Of a stretch of DNA of 64,000 nt, positions 33,719-42,365 are shown one piece after another. The stretch covers positions 186,001 to 250,000 of the forward strand of contig NZ_JARVSD010000011.1 of NCBI RefSeq assembly GCF_030209445.1, in the 5' to 3' direction. The stretch is from Promicromonospora sp. MEB111 (GTDB lineage: Bacteria > Actinomycetota > Actinomycetes > Actinomycetales > Cellulomonadaceae). Made by a program: the position numbers and the translations under genes. Positions within the stretch are counted from its first letter, which is position 1, and every line of letters starts with the position of its first letter. The notes under the pieces are model-generated. The model did not search any database. It was given only the letters and a program-made list of their open reading frames with translations, and had not been told where the DNA came from.

Positions 33719-34456
33719 GTGACCAGTTACTTCGCCCGGTACCGGGCCGGGGAGCACGACGACGTGTGGCGCGACCTGCGTGCCCTGGGGCTGACGGCGT
33801 TCGACGAGCAGCACCGCGAGGACGCGCAGGCCGTAGCCCGCGAGATGGCCGTGCGGGCGCGCCGGAACGTGGAGACGATCGTCGACCGGCTCCAGTCCGA
33901 CGGGTTTGTCGCCGCGGAGAACGACGACGAGATGACGCCCCGTCCGGCGCACCTCCCGCCGTCGGCCGGCGCCGCCGACCTCGCCGAGTGGCTGGAGGAG
34001 ACGTTCGCGCCGTTCCCGATGACGGTGTCGGCGTGGATCCGCGAGGTCGGGGACGTGTGGCTCGTGGGCGAGCACCCGCGGTGGGCCGCGAGCGTGCTCG
34101 CGGACCCGCTCGTGGTCGAGTTCGAGCACAGCTTCCACGGCGGCGGCTCGCGCGAGTACTACGAGGGCGAGTGGGAGATGTGGCGTGAGGACGCCGACGA
34201 CGACTCCCAGCCGTTCCAGCTCGACTTCGCCCCGGATGCCCTGCACAAGGCCAACATCAGCGGCGACGGCCCGTACGGGATCCAGCTCCCGGGAGTCGGG
34301 GTGGACGGGCTGGTCGGCCCGACGCTCTGGTTCGTGGACGACCTCAACACCGCGTTCGCGGCCGGCGGGTTCCCCGAGGCCCTGTACGCGGAGGGATACG
34401 TCGACCCGCCTGAGGGTCTGCGCGAGGGCCTGGCCCGGGACCTGCTGCGCCTCTGA
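33719..34456 (+). CDS. Hypothetical protein (245 aa)
   Basis: A soluble acidic protein with a GTG start (MTSYFARYRAGEHDDVWRDL). The first 60 residues form a helical region with a WRDLRALG segment resembling the start of some immunity-like or SMI1-unrelated actinobacterial proteins. The centre has TVSAWIREVGDVWLVGEHPR and VVEFEHSFHGGGSREYYEGE, and the end is a compact mixed domain. No family is assigned. It lies downstream of the DUF4259/YfeS pair on the same strand, separated by 137 bases. Codon bias is typical of the genome. Confidence 0.65.
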   Translation: MTSYFARYRAGEHDDVWRDLRALGLTAFDEQHREDAQAVAREMAVRARRNVETIVDRLQSDGFVAAENDDEMTPRPAHLPPSAGAADLAEWLEETFAPFPMTVSAWIREVGDVWLVGEHPRWAASVLADPLVVEFEHSFHGGGSREYYEGEWEMWREDADDDSQPFQLDFAPDALHKANISGDGPYGIQLPGVGVDGLVGPTLWFVDDLNTAFAAGGFPEALYAEGYVDPPEGLREGLARDLLRL

Positions 34457-34525
34457 CCTGCTCGCACCGCCGGACCCGCCGCGCTCGCGGCAGCGCCGCA
34501 GCCGTCGCCGCGACGCCGCGACCCA

Positions 34526-35473
34526 TCAGAAGAGCGCGTCCTGCTCCACACCAGCACCCGCCCCGCCCGGCGCGCTGACCGGAGACGTGCTCGCCGTCCC
34601 GGGCACCGCCGGATCGGCCCGGGTCAGGTCCCAGCCCTCCAGCAGCCCGGTGTCGACCAGCAGCACACCGCCCGACGTCGTGCGCCCCGGCGTACTCAGG
34701 TACACGTCCCGCCCGATCCGGCAGGTCACCTCGCCCGTGACCGTCGTCCCCGGCCGCAGCGGGTCGAGCTGCCCCGCGGGCGCCAGACCGCCCTCGGGCA
34801 GCCCGTATGTCGGGGTATGGTCCAGCGCCGACGTCGGGTCCCACGCCTGCCCGGGCGGCCAGTCCAGCCCGGCCGCCTGCCCGACGACGGCGGCCAGCTC
34901 GGCCGCGCGGGACGTCGTCGTCCCCGGTGCCCAGCGGGCCGCCCGCTTGCGCGCGGTGTGCACCTGCTGCGGCAGGCCGAGCGCCGCGGTGAGCAGGGAC
35001 TCGCACCGCCGTGCGGAGACCAGCGTGCCCGCCGAGAGGAACAGCGACGACAGCGCGCCCTGCTCCAGGAGCCGGGCCGGCCCGCGGGCCGAGGCTGTGA
35101 TGCCCGCCTTGATCACGCTCCCGTGGTGGGCGAGGTAGACGCGGAACTCCCGTGGGTCGTCCAGTGCGGTGTCGGTCGCGACCGACCGGGTGCGGGCGAT
35201 CGCGGCGCACGACTCGCACTGGCCCGACTTCGCCGCGGCGTCGATCCGCGCCTCCGCCACGCACGGCACGCGGCGCCCGTCCCACCACAGGCCGAGGCAG
35301 CGCCGGTCGGCGCCGACCCGCAGCCCGAGCGGTGCCCCGACCTCCAGCGCGCTGCTCCGCGTCGCCCCGGCGGGGGAGAGCCACTCCAGCGCCGCACCGC
35401 CGTCGGCCCAGGTCAGGCCGGTCGGCCGCCAGGCGGGCGGGGTGGTGCTCGGCGTGGTGCGTTCGTCGGACAC
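34526..35473 (-). CDS. DUF2797 domain protein (315 aa)
   Basis: A full-length member of DUF2797, recognised by CVAEARIDAAAKSGQCESCA (a conserved cysteine trio) and the GIY-like YLAHHGSVIKAGITASARGP segment followed by LLEQGA. Family function is unknown; a nucleic-acid-related role has been suggested from fold resemblance, which is not shown here. The start MSDERTTPST at 35473 has no better in-frame alternative. It converges on the preceding gene with about 70 bases between stops. The C-terminal 100 residues carry a low-complexity tail rich in Pro, Gly and Ala. Confidence 0.83.
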   Translation of the reverse strand: MSDERTTPSTTPPAWRPTGLTWADGGAALEWLSPAGATRSSALEVGAPLGLRVGADRRCLGLWWDGRRVPCVAEARIDAAAKSGQCESCAAIARTRSVATDTALDDPREFRVYLAHHGSVIKAGITASARGPARLLEQGALSSLFLSAGTLVSARRCESLLTAALGLPQQVHTARKRAARWAPGTTTSRAAELAAVVGQAAGLDWPPGQAWDPTSALDHTPTYGLPEGGLAPAGQLDPLRPGTTVTGEVTCRIGRDVYLSTPGRTTSGGVLLVDTGLLEGWDLTRADPAVPGTASTSPVSAPGGAGAGVEQDALF

Positions 35474-35630
35474 GGCACGACTCTAGAGCCAACCGAGGGG
35501 CGAGCCGAGAGGCCCGGAAAGAGGGATGACCGAGCCGATCACCGCCTCCCGGTACACGATGGGTCTCTGGGCGGTCAGCACTGGTCACGCCGCAGCGCCG
35601 CGGCATACCGGCCGGAGGGGAGAGTCGAGG

Positions 35631-36413
35631 ATGACGACGATCGTTGTGCTGGGCGGCACCGGCACCATCGGCACCCAGGTGGTCCAGCTCCTGCGAGAGC
35701 GGGGCGACGACGTCCGGGTCGCGTCGCGCGCCACCGGCGTCGACCTGGTCACGGGGCAGGGCCTGCGCGAGGTGCTGGACGGCGCCCGGGTGGTGGTCGA
35801 CACCGCCAAGCCCGGCTCGCTGGACCCGGCCCGCATCGACGAGTTCTTCGCCCGTGCCGGGGAGAACGTCACGCGGTCGGAGCGCGAGGCGGGCGTGGGA
35901 CACCACGTCATGCTGTCCATCGTCGGGTCGGACCGGGCGCCCGACGTCCCGTTCTACGCGGCGAAGGTGCGGCTCGAGGATGCCGTCCGCGGCGGCGACG
36001 CGCACTGCACCATCCTCCACGCGACCCAGTTCTTCGAGTTCGCCCCGGCCATCGCCCGGGCCTCGACGGCGCCGGAGGGCGGGCCCGCCCGGATCGCCCC
36101 GCTGCTGGTGCAGCCGGTCGCGGGGGCGGACGTCGCCGCGGAGCTCGTCCGGCTCGTGAGCTCGCCGCCGGGCATGACCGACCTCGACCTGGCGGGACCC
36201 GACCAGTACGAGCTCGACACCTTCGTGCGCGAGGCGCTCTCCCGGCTGGGCGCGGCCCACGCCGTCGTCCGCGACCCGAGCGCGACGTACTTCGGCGGCG
36301 TGGTCGACCGCCGCGCGCTCCTGCCCGAGCCCGGCGCCCGGATCGCGCCGACGGCGCTGCGGGACTGGCCGGCCGGGGCCGAGCACCGCGCCGGCGTGTC
36401 CGCCCACGGATGA
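35631..36413 (+). CDS. NAD(P)-binding atypical SDR, NmrA/YwnB-like (260 aa)
   Basis: A Rossmann-fold protein with the dinucleotide motif VLGGTGTIGTQV at residues 5-16. Further conserved strands include ASRATGVDL, VVDTAKPGS and HHVMLSIVGSDR, with FYAAKVRLEDAV carrying the active-site-like Tyr-x-x-Lys in atypical form. Such proteins are NAD(P)H-dependent reductases or redox sensors. The ATG at 35631 follows GGGGAGAGTCGAGG; a longer reading starting at 35526 adds a leader lacking homology. The gene converges on the next one with only 10 bases between stops. Substrate unknown. Confidence 0.83.
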   Translation: MTTIVVLGGTGTIGTQVVQLLRERGDDVRVASRATGVDLVTGQGLREVLDGARVVVDTAKPGSLDPARIDEFFARAGENVTRSEREAGVGHHVMLSIVGSDRAPDVPFYAAKVRLEDAVRGGDAHCTILHATQFFEFAPAIARASTAPEGGPARIAPLLVQPVAGADVAAELVRLVSSPPGMTDLDLAGPDQYELDTFVREALSRLGAAHAVVRDPSATYFGGVVDRRALLPEPGARIAPTALRDWPAGAEHRAGVSAHG

Positions 36414-36423
36414 GCTCAGGCGG

Positions 36424-37236
36424 TCACCACTCGCCGCCCAGCGGGTGGTCGTCGTCCGCGAAGATGCCCGCGAGCGCCCCGTCGCGTTCCGGGATCGGCG
36501 GTGCGACGCCGTCGCGCTCGGTCGCGCGGCGCACCCCGTCGTCCTGCGGGTGGAAGCCGATCGCGTGACCGGGGCCGAGCGGGAACCAGCCCGGAGCGTT
36601 GTCCGAGACGCCCCAGACGATGTGGTGCCCGGGCCGGTCCAGGGCGGCGACGGCCTCGACCAACCGGGCGGCGTCGGCGGGGGACAGCCACTCCGCGACC
36701 GACCGGCCCTCGCGGACGTCGTCGCTGAAGGCGCAGATCCGCGCGCTCACCACGGTCATGCCGAACCGGTCGGCGTAGACACTGCCCAGCGCCTCGCCGG
36801 CCGCCTTGCTCACGCCGTAGAACGTGTCGGGGCGCGGGACGAGCACGTCGGTCGCCCCGGCCTCGTCGGGCGTCGCGTAACCCACCGCGTGGATGGTGCT
36901 CGCCATCAGCACGCGCGGGACGCCGCCGCGGTGCGCGGCGTCGAGCACCTTCTGGGTGCCGTCGATGTTCACGGCGAGGATCTCGGGCCACGGGCGCTCC
37001 CAGGGGTGGGCCGCGAGATGCACCACCAGGTCGGCGCCCCGGACGGCGTCGTCCAGGGTGGTGGGGTCGGTGATGTCGCCCGTGAACCACCGGTCACGGG
37101 CGTCGCGCTCGGCGGGCAGCGCCCGGTCCAGCAGGCGCAGCTCCCGTCCGGGACGCCGCAGCAGCGGCGTGATCGCGCGGCCGATCCGGCCGGCCGCTCC
37201 GGTGATCGCGACCACCTGTGGTGCGTCGTTCGACAT
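36424..37236 (-). CDS. NAD-dependent epimerase/dehydratase, uronate-dehydrogenase-like (270 aa)
   Basis: An extended SDR with the glycine motif ITGAAGRIGRAI at residues 10-21, Asp in LLDRALP for NAD preference, a catalytic Ser in VLMASTIHAVG and the active Tyr-x-x-x-Lys in TFYGVSKAAGEALG. The TGAAGxIG form and the length near 270 resemble uronate dehydrogenases, which oxidise galacturonate or glucuronate to the lactone. The start MSNDAPQVVA has GGGAG 8 bases upstream; longer in-frame readings lack family character. A role in uronic acid catabolism would suit a plant-polymer degrader, but no other uronate genes are nearby. Confidence 0.8.
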   Translation of the reverse strand: MSNDAPQVVAITGAAGRIGRAITPLLRRPGRELRLLDRALPAERDARDRWFTGDITDPTTLDDAVRGADLVVHLAAHPWERPWPEILAVNIDGTQKVLDAAHRGGVPRVLMASTIHAVGYATPDEAGATDVLVPRPDTFYGVSKAAGEALGSVYADRFGMTVVSARICAFSDDVREGRSVAEWLSPADAARLVEAVAALDRPGHHIVWGVSDNAPGWFPLGPGHAIGFHPQDDGVRRATERDGVAPPIPERDGALAGIFADDDHPLGGEW

Positions 37237-37370
37237 GCTCGGGCTCCCTCGTCCGGTCGGCGTTCTGACGAGAGGGTAGGGGATCGGGCGGCGGACGCCC
37301 GCGACGACCTGCGGTGACACGGGAGGGCGGCACGAGAGCCGCACGATGGCGCCACGAGAGAATGACCCGC

Positions 37371-37910
37371 ATGAGCACCCCGCGCCGCGCCCCGCACCCG
37401 GATCTCGAGACGATCACCCCCGAGGAGCGGGAGAGCTTCGCCGAGCGCCTGCGTGAGCGCGTCTACGTCACGTTCGCCTCGCTCGCCGTCATCCTCACGC
37501 TGCTGGCCCACGCTCACGGGCTCGGCGCCGGGACCGCGGCGGCGTCGCTGACCATCACCGCCGTCGGCACCGTGGCCGCCGCCTGGCTCGCCGAGCTCAT
37601 CTCCCACCTCGCCGCGCACGGCGGGTTCCCCGACCGGCACCACCTCGCGGCGATGACCCGGACCAGCGGCGGCGCCCTCCTGACGCTCGTCATCCCGCTG
37701 CTCGCCCTGGCCGCCGCCGGCCTCGGCTGGTGGGAGGTGACCACCGCCCTGCGCGTGGGCGTCGGCGTGCTCATCGCCACCCTGGTGCTCATCGCCTGGC
37801 TCGGCATCCGCCGCACCAAGCTGCCCTGGCTCGCGCGCATCCTGGCGCTCGGCGTGCTCGCGGCGCTCGCGGTCGGCGTGGTGGGGCTCAAGCTGCTCGC
37901 GCACGGCTGA
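37371..37910 (+). CDS. Hypothetical integral membrane protein (179 aa)
   Basis: A charged N-terminal 25 residues precede four or five hydrophobic segments: VTFASLAVILTLLAHA, AAASLTITAVGTVAAAWLA, TLVIPLLALAAAGLGWWE, LRVGVGVLIATLVLIAWLG and ILALGVLAALAVGVVGL. A conserved-looking ELISHLAAHG links segments two and three. It is an actinobacterial membrane protein of unknown function. Two starts are close together (37362 and 37371); MSTPRRAPHP is used. It diverges from the epimerase gene by 134 bases, where both promoters must lie. Confidence 0.72.
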   Translation: MSTPRRAPHPDLETITPEERESFAERLRERVYVTFASLAVILTLLAHAHGLGAGTAAASLTITAVGTVAAAWLAELISHLAAHGGFPDRHHLAAMTRTSGGALLTLVIPLLALAAAGLGWWEVTTALRVGVGVLIATLVLIAWLGIRRTKLPWLARILALGVLAALAVGVVGLKLLAHG

Positions 37911-38136
37911 GCGCGGAGCGGCGGGGACGACGGCGTCCCGCGGCGTCGGCCCGTGGCGTCGGAACCGGTGCCCGAGTCGATCACTTTCGGACATCTTGTT
38001 GACGTGAACATTTCGCGGGTGCCAGCCTGTTGCGCGGCGGTCCCGCAGGGCCCGCCGGAACGCAGGGTCGCGTTCCGCGAGGCCGGCGCCGTCCGTCCTC
38101 GCACGTCCACAGACTTCGAGGATGAAGGAGACGGAC

Positions 38137-41106
38137 ATGGGACTTCGCCGCGCTCGGCGCACCAGCCCCTCCGCACCACCCGCTCGCCCGGCCCCGGATC
38201 GCTCGGCACCCGTTCGCCCGGCGCTCGCCGTCGCACTGGCCGCGACGCTCGCTGTCCCGGCACTGCCCGCCGTCGGGCACGCGGCCGTGCGCGACGCCGC
38301 GCCCGCGGCAGCCCCGGCCGCCTCCGCCGCGGCGACCGACGACGCACCCCTCGCGGCGACCGCTGACTCCGCCGCCTACTCCGCCTACTCGCCCATCCTC
38401 GACCCCGGCGCCGGTGCCGCCGACTACTTCACGCCGTCCTGGCTCGACGACGCCGGCAACCACATCCAGGCCCACGGCGGCCAGGTCGTGTCCGTCTCGG
38501 CCGAGGCGCTCGGCGTCGACGCCGGGTCCGTGGTCCAGGGCGAGGAGGCCGGGCAGACCGTCTACTACTGGTACGGCGAGGACCGCAGCAACGGCTACTA
38601 CGGCAGCCCGGGCGTCCACGCCTACAAGTCGTACGACACGAGGAACTGGACCGACGAGGGCGTCGTCCTGCGCTCGGTGTCCGACGCCGCGGAGCTGGAG
38701 TCGGACTACTTCGACGCCCTCTACGACACGGTGGACGACGCCGGCGAACCGCGCGCGGACCGCATCGCGGAGCTGGACTACCACCTGAACACCGATGAGG
38801 CCGCCGACTACACGACGATCTTCGAGCGTCCCAAGGTGCTGTTCAACGAGCAGACGAACCAGTGGGTGCTGTGGTGGCACTCCGACGGGCAGCGCACCGT
38901 GGGCGGCAGCATGTACGCGCGCTCGATGGCGGGCGTCGCGGTCTCGGACAGCCCCACCGGGCCGTTCAGGATGACGGGCGTCTACCGGATGCCGAACCGG
39001 ACCAACTACCAGGCGTGCATCTCCGCCGCGGTGCCCGGACAGGCGCGGGACATGACGGTGTTCCAGGACGACGACGGCACGGCGTACATCGTCTACTCCT
39101 CCGAGGAGAACCGTTCCCTCTACATCGCCGAGCTCGACGCCGACTACACGAACGTCACGCACACCACCGACGTCGACATGGCGGACGCCGGGCAGTACTC
39201 GGAGGACGGCCGCTTCCCGTACCTGTTCGCGGACGGCACCGCCGCCGCTCCGGTGCGCGGCGAGGACTTCCAGATCGTCAAGGAGTGCGGCGTGCTGGAG
39301 GCGCCCGCGCTGTTCCAGCACGGCGGCAGGTACTACACGGTGGCGTCGGGCGCGACGGGCTGGGCCCCCAACCCGCAGACCTATTACACGGCCGACAGCG
39401 TCCTGGGGCCGTGGATCCGCGGCGTCGAGGCGGGCGACCAGCACGAGAACGTCGCGTACAACGCGATCCCCGAGGGCGGCGACGGGCTCCTGTCGGTCGG
39501 CGATACCCGGCGGACGAGCTTCGGCTCGCAGTCGACCAACGTGCTCGACCTGGGCGGCGGCCGGTTCGTCTACATGGGGGACCGGTGGAACGCCGGGGCC
39601 GCGAACTCGAACTACGTCTGGCTCCCGATCACGATCGGCGAGAACGGCCGGGCCGAGATGCGTAACCCCGCCACCGAGGACCCGGCACGCTGGGGCGCCG
39701 GCTGGGACGAGAGCTACTGGGACGACAAGGGCGCCGGCACCAAGATCTGGCGCGTGGTCGAGGACGGCGTGCCCGACCAGGTGGCGCCCGGCGAGGACTT
39801 CGGTGCCGCCCTGCCCGACGCCGTCCCGGTCGAGGTCGACGGCGTCACGACGGACGTCGCGGTGACCTGGAGCGCCACGTCGTTCGACGAGCGCGGCACC
39901 CAGACCCTCACGGGCACGCTCGCCGCCGGCGACGGCTTCACGGCGGGCCGCACCTTCACACGCACCGTCGAGGTGCACGAGGACGGCATCGCCAACCTCG
40001 CGCCCGGCGCGTCCGTGGCGGCCTCCAGCCGGGCGAACCTCGCCCCGACCGTGGTCGACGGCAACGTCAAGGGCAAGGGCTGGGACGACTGGACGTCGTC
40101 GGGCTACCCCCGCAACAGCTGGCTGTCCTTCACCTGGCCGCTCACGCAGGACCTGACGGAGGTGGTGGTGCACACGTACAAGGACGGTGCGGGCGCGAGC
40201 TGGCCGTCCACCGTCGCGGCGGAGTACCTCGACGCGTCAGGAGCCTGGACGACGACGGACATCAGCGTCGACCTGGCCCAGGACGCCGCGTCGTCCGCGC
40301 CCGTCGCCGTGCTCGACGTCTCCGGCCTGCCGCGCACGAACGGCCTGCGCCTGCGCCTGACGACGGCGACGAACACGTGGCAGTCCGTCTCGGAGGTGCA
40401 GGTCTGGGGCGCGGACGACGTCGAGGACCTCTGCCGTGCCGACGGCACCACCGTCTCGGCGAGCTTCCACCAGACGGAGTGGGAGACCCTGCCGGCGGCC
40501 AACGCGTGCGACGGGAACGCATCGACGTCCTGGTCCACGTGGTCCGGGAGCGCCGGCCGGGACGAGGTGACGTTCACGGTGGAGCCGGCCGAGCCGCGCG
40601 CCGTCGACCGGGTCGGCTTCACCACCACCGAGGGCACGATCGCGCACGTGGGCGTCGAGTACCGCGACGCCGCGGGCACCTGGCACCCGACCACGGCCCA
40701 GGACGTGGTGCCCGGTGCCACCGGCACGCCGGTGTTGGTCGAGTTCGAGCCGGTCTGGGCGTCGGCCGTGCGCCTGACGTTCGCGACTCCCGGCTCGTAC
40801 CTCAAGATCCCCGCGCTCGGGGTCGGGGCGCGCACCACCGCCGTCGTGCCCGAGGTGGCGGCGCGGTGCGTGGGGCGCGACCAGGCCCAGCTCGTGACCA
40901 CGGTGCGCAACACCGGGGACCGGAGGGCGGACGTCGAGATCCGGACGCCGTTCGGCACGCGCGTGGTGCGGGACGTCGCGCCGGGCCGCACGGGATCGGC
41001 CGTGGTCAGCACGAAGTCCACGGCGCTGGAGGCCGGGAGCGTCACCGTCGCGAAGCGGGGCGAGCCCGGCCTGACGGCAGGCTACCCGGCGGCGGACTGC
41101 GCCTGA
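38137..41106 (+). CDS. Secreted GH43-family glycosidase with Ig-like and two F5/8C (CBM32-like) domains (989 aa)
   Basis: A signal peptide covers about 1-50 (basic start, then LAVALAATLAVPALPAVGHA). Residues 95-540 form a five-bladed GH43 beta-propeller of the exo-galactanase-like type: YWYGEDRSNGYYGSPG, YKSYDTRNWTDEG, ERPKVLFNEQTNQWVLWWH, RDMTVFQDDDGTAYIVYSS and EAPALFQHGGRYYTVASGAT carry the expected acidic residues. A Big_4-type Ig-like domain follows (about 545-615, VAVTWSATSFDERGTQTL), then two discoidin/F5-8C carbohydrate-binding domains (about 618-760 and 765-905) and a short beta domain of unknown type. Predicted role: extracellular hydrolysis of galactan side chains or a similar plant glycan. 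ATG 38137 is 6 bases after AAGGAG; an ATG at 38122 lies upstream. Single gene, followed by a strong hairpin. Confidence 0.87.
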   Translation: MGLRRARRTSPSAPPARPAPDRSAPVRPALAVALAATLAVPALPAVGHAAVRDAAPAAAPAASAAATDDAPLAATADSAAYSAYSPILDPGAGAADYFTPSWLDDAGNHIQAHGGQVVSVSAEALGVDAGSVVQGEEAGQTVYYWYGEDRSNGYYGSPGVHAYKSYDTRNWTDEGVVLRSVSDAAELESDYFDALYDTVDDAGEPRADRIAELDYHLNTDEAADYTTIFERPKVLFNEQTNQWVLWWHSDGQRTVGGSMYARSMAGVAVSDSPTGPFRMTGVYRMPNRTNYQACISAAVPGQARDMTVFQDDDGTAYIVYSSEENRSLYIAELDADYTNVTHTTDVDMADAGQYSEDGRFPYLFADGTAAAPVRGEDFQIVKECGVLEAPALFQHGGRYYTVASGATGWAPNPQTYYTADSVLGPWIRGVEAGDQHENVAYNAIPEGGDGLLSVGDTRRTSFGSQSTNVLDLGGGRFVYMGDRWNAGAANSNYVWLPITIGENGRAEMRNPATEDPARWGAGWDESYWDDKGAGTKIWRVVEDGVPDQVAPGEDFGAALPDAVPVEVDGVTTDVAVTWSATSFDERGTQTLTGTLAAGDGFTAGRTFTRTVEVHEDGIANLAPGASVAASSRANLAPTVVDGNVKGKGWDDWTSSGYPRNSWLSFTWPLTQDLTEVVVHTYKDGAGASWPSTVAAEYLDASGAWTTTDISVDLAQDAASSAPVAVLDVSGLPRTNGLRLRLTTATNTWQSVSEVQVWGADDVEDLCRADGTTVSASFHQTEWETLPAANACDGNASTSWSTWSGSAGRDEVTFTVEPAEPRAVDRVGFTTTEGTIAHVGVEYRDAAGTWHPTTAQDVVPGATGTPVLVEFEPVWASAVRLTFATPGSYLKIPALGVGARTTAVVPEVAARCVGRDQAQLVTTVRNTGDRRADVEIRTPFGTRVVRDVAPGRTGSAVVSTKSTALEAGSVTVAKRGEPGLTAGYPAADCA

Positions 41107-41112
41107 CACTCC

Positions 41113-41176
41113 CCTTTGAGGCCCGGGTTTCTCCGCTTTCGACGGTTCGAAAGTGGAGAAACCCGGGCCTCAAAGG
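41113..41176. terminator. Very long hairpin between convergent genes (30-bp stem)
   Basis: Two 30-base arms (41113-41142 and 41147-41176) are complementary except for one G-T-type position and enclose a 4-base loop, CGGT. It starts 7 bases after the GH43 stop and lies before the stop of the leftward small secreted gene, so it can serve both transcripts. There is no T-tract. The stem core is GAGGCCCGGGTTTCTCC. Confidence 0.75.
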
Positions 41177-41217
41177 TGATGGCGGTCGCCGGGCAAGACG
41201 CCGGCCGTGTGTCGACG

Positions 41218-41526
41218 TCAGCCCTCGAAGTCGACGTTGCCGCGGCACGCCTGGCCGGGACTGGGCACGGCGGCCTTCAGCCCGTGGCTCACGTACTTGC
41301 CGTAGCTCTGGACCCGTCCGTCCGTGACGAAGTCGTCGTTGAACTCGGGCGGCTGGTTCTCCTCCGCGTCGGGCAGGTCCCGACCCGAGAACGCGCAGGC
41401 CGAGCTGGCCTGGTGGGCGCCCGGGATCGGGTCACCGTTGCCGTTGGTCTCGCCCGCCATGGCCGACATGGCACCGCCGAGGGTCAGCCCCGCTGTGACG
41501 ACGCACGTCAGGATGACACGCCTCAT
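41218..41526 (-). CDS. Small secreted protein (102 aa)
   Basis: A classical signal peptide (MRRVILTCVVTAGLTLGGAM, cleavage near SAMA|GE) is followed by a short hydrophilic domain of about 75 residues with two cysteines (SACAFSG and GQACRGN) that could form a disulfide. Start ATG 41526 has a near-perfect AAGGAGGTG 6 bases upstream, which clearly decides against longer readings. The motif SACAFSGRDLPDAEENQPPE resembles small actinobacterial exported proteins of unknown function. It converges on the GH43 gene across the long hairpin. No function is assigned. Confidence 0.75.
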   Translation of the reverse strand: MRRVILTCVVTAGLTLGGAMSAMAGETNGNGDPIPGAHQASSACAFSGRDLPDAEENQPPEFNDDFVTDGRVQSYGKYVSHGLKAAVPSPGQACRGNVDFEG

Positions 41527-41672
41527 GTTCACCACCTCCTTGTGGTGAAGGGCGTCCGGGTAGGTCGGTCGGACCCGGTCCGCCCTCCGGACCTTCAACG
41601 TACGTCCGGGCCGTGGGCGCCACCGCCCGGCGCCGAGAGATCACCCGGACCCGCGGACGTCGGCCCTGCCGC

Positions 41673-42365
41673 TCAGGTCACCAGGCCCGTGCGGTACGCG
41701 TACACGACGGCCTGCACGCGGTCGCGCAGGTTGAGCTTGGCCAGCAGCCGCGACACGTAGGTCTTGACGGTCTCCTGGCTGATCACCAGGGTCGCGGCGA
41801 TCTCGCTGTTGGACCGGCCGTCGGCGATCAGGCGCAGCACCTCCAGCTCGCGCGGCGTCAGGGTCGTGTGGGCGGGGGCGTTCTCGGCGGGCCGGATCCG
41901 GGCGGCGTACCGGCCCACGAGCTGCCGGGTCACCTCGGGGGCCAGCAGCGCGGCGCCGCTCGCGACCGTCCGGATGCCCTGCAGGAGCTGGCCCGCCGGG
42001 GCGTCCTTGAGCAGGAACCCGCTGGCCCCCGCGCGCAGCGCCTCGTAGACGTACTCGTCGAGGTTGAACGTGGTCACCACGAGCACCTTCACCGGGCGCT
42101 CCACCCCCGCGCCCGCGAGCAGGCGGGTCGCCTCGATGCCGTCGAGCACCGGCATCCGCACGTCCATCACCACGACGTCCGGCTCCAGGCGGCGGGCGAG
42201 GTCGACGGCGGCGCGCCCGTCCGCGCACTCGCCCACCACCTCCAGGTCGGGCTGGGCGTCGATGATCGTCGCGAAGCCGGTGCGGATCAGCGCCTGGTCG
42301 TCGCACACCAGGACGCGGACCGGAGCGTTCGCGGCGTCGCCCGTGAGGACCGCGCCCGCGCTCAC
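41673..42365 (-). CDS. NarL/FixJ-family response regulator (230 aa)
   Basis: The receiver domain shows RVLVCDDQALIRTGFATII, phospho-acceptor Asp in VVVMDVRMPVLDG and the conserved Lys in GFLLKDAP. The LuxR-type DNA-binding domain is LTPRELEVLRLIADGRSNSE followed by ETVKTYVSRLLAKL. The GTG start at 42365 overlaps the kinase TGA (GTGA), so translation is coupled to the kinase upstream. Together with the CPBP protease gene it forms a three-gene leftward operon. It probably senses envelope or metabolic state through the membrane kinase; the target is unknown, but autoregulation of the protease is likely in such operons. Confidence 0.92.
   Translation of the reverse strand: MSAGAVLTGDAANAPVRVLVCDDQALIRTGFATIIDAQPDLEVVGECADGRAAVDLARRLEPDVVVMDVRMPVLDGIEATRLLAGAGVERPVKVLVVTTFNLDEYVYEALRAGASGFLLKDAPAGQLLQGIRTVASGAALLAPEVTRQLVGRYAARIRPAENAPAHTTLTPRELEVLRLIADGRSNSEIAATLVISQETVKTYVSRLLAKLNLRDRVQAVVYAYRTGLVT

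Noticed and set aside
37981-40173. Leftward 730-codon frame across the GH43 gene
   Set aside because: Antisense to a gene with signal peptide and GH43 motifs; low-complexity Val/Arg/Gly/Asp sequence.
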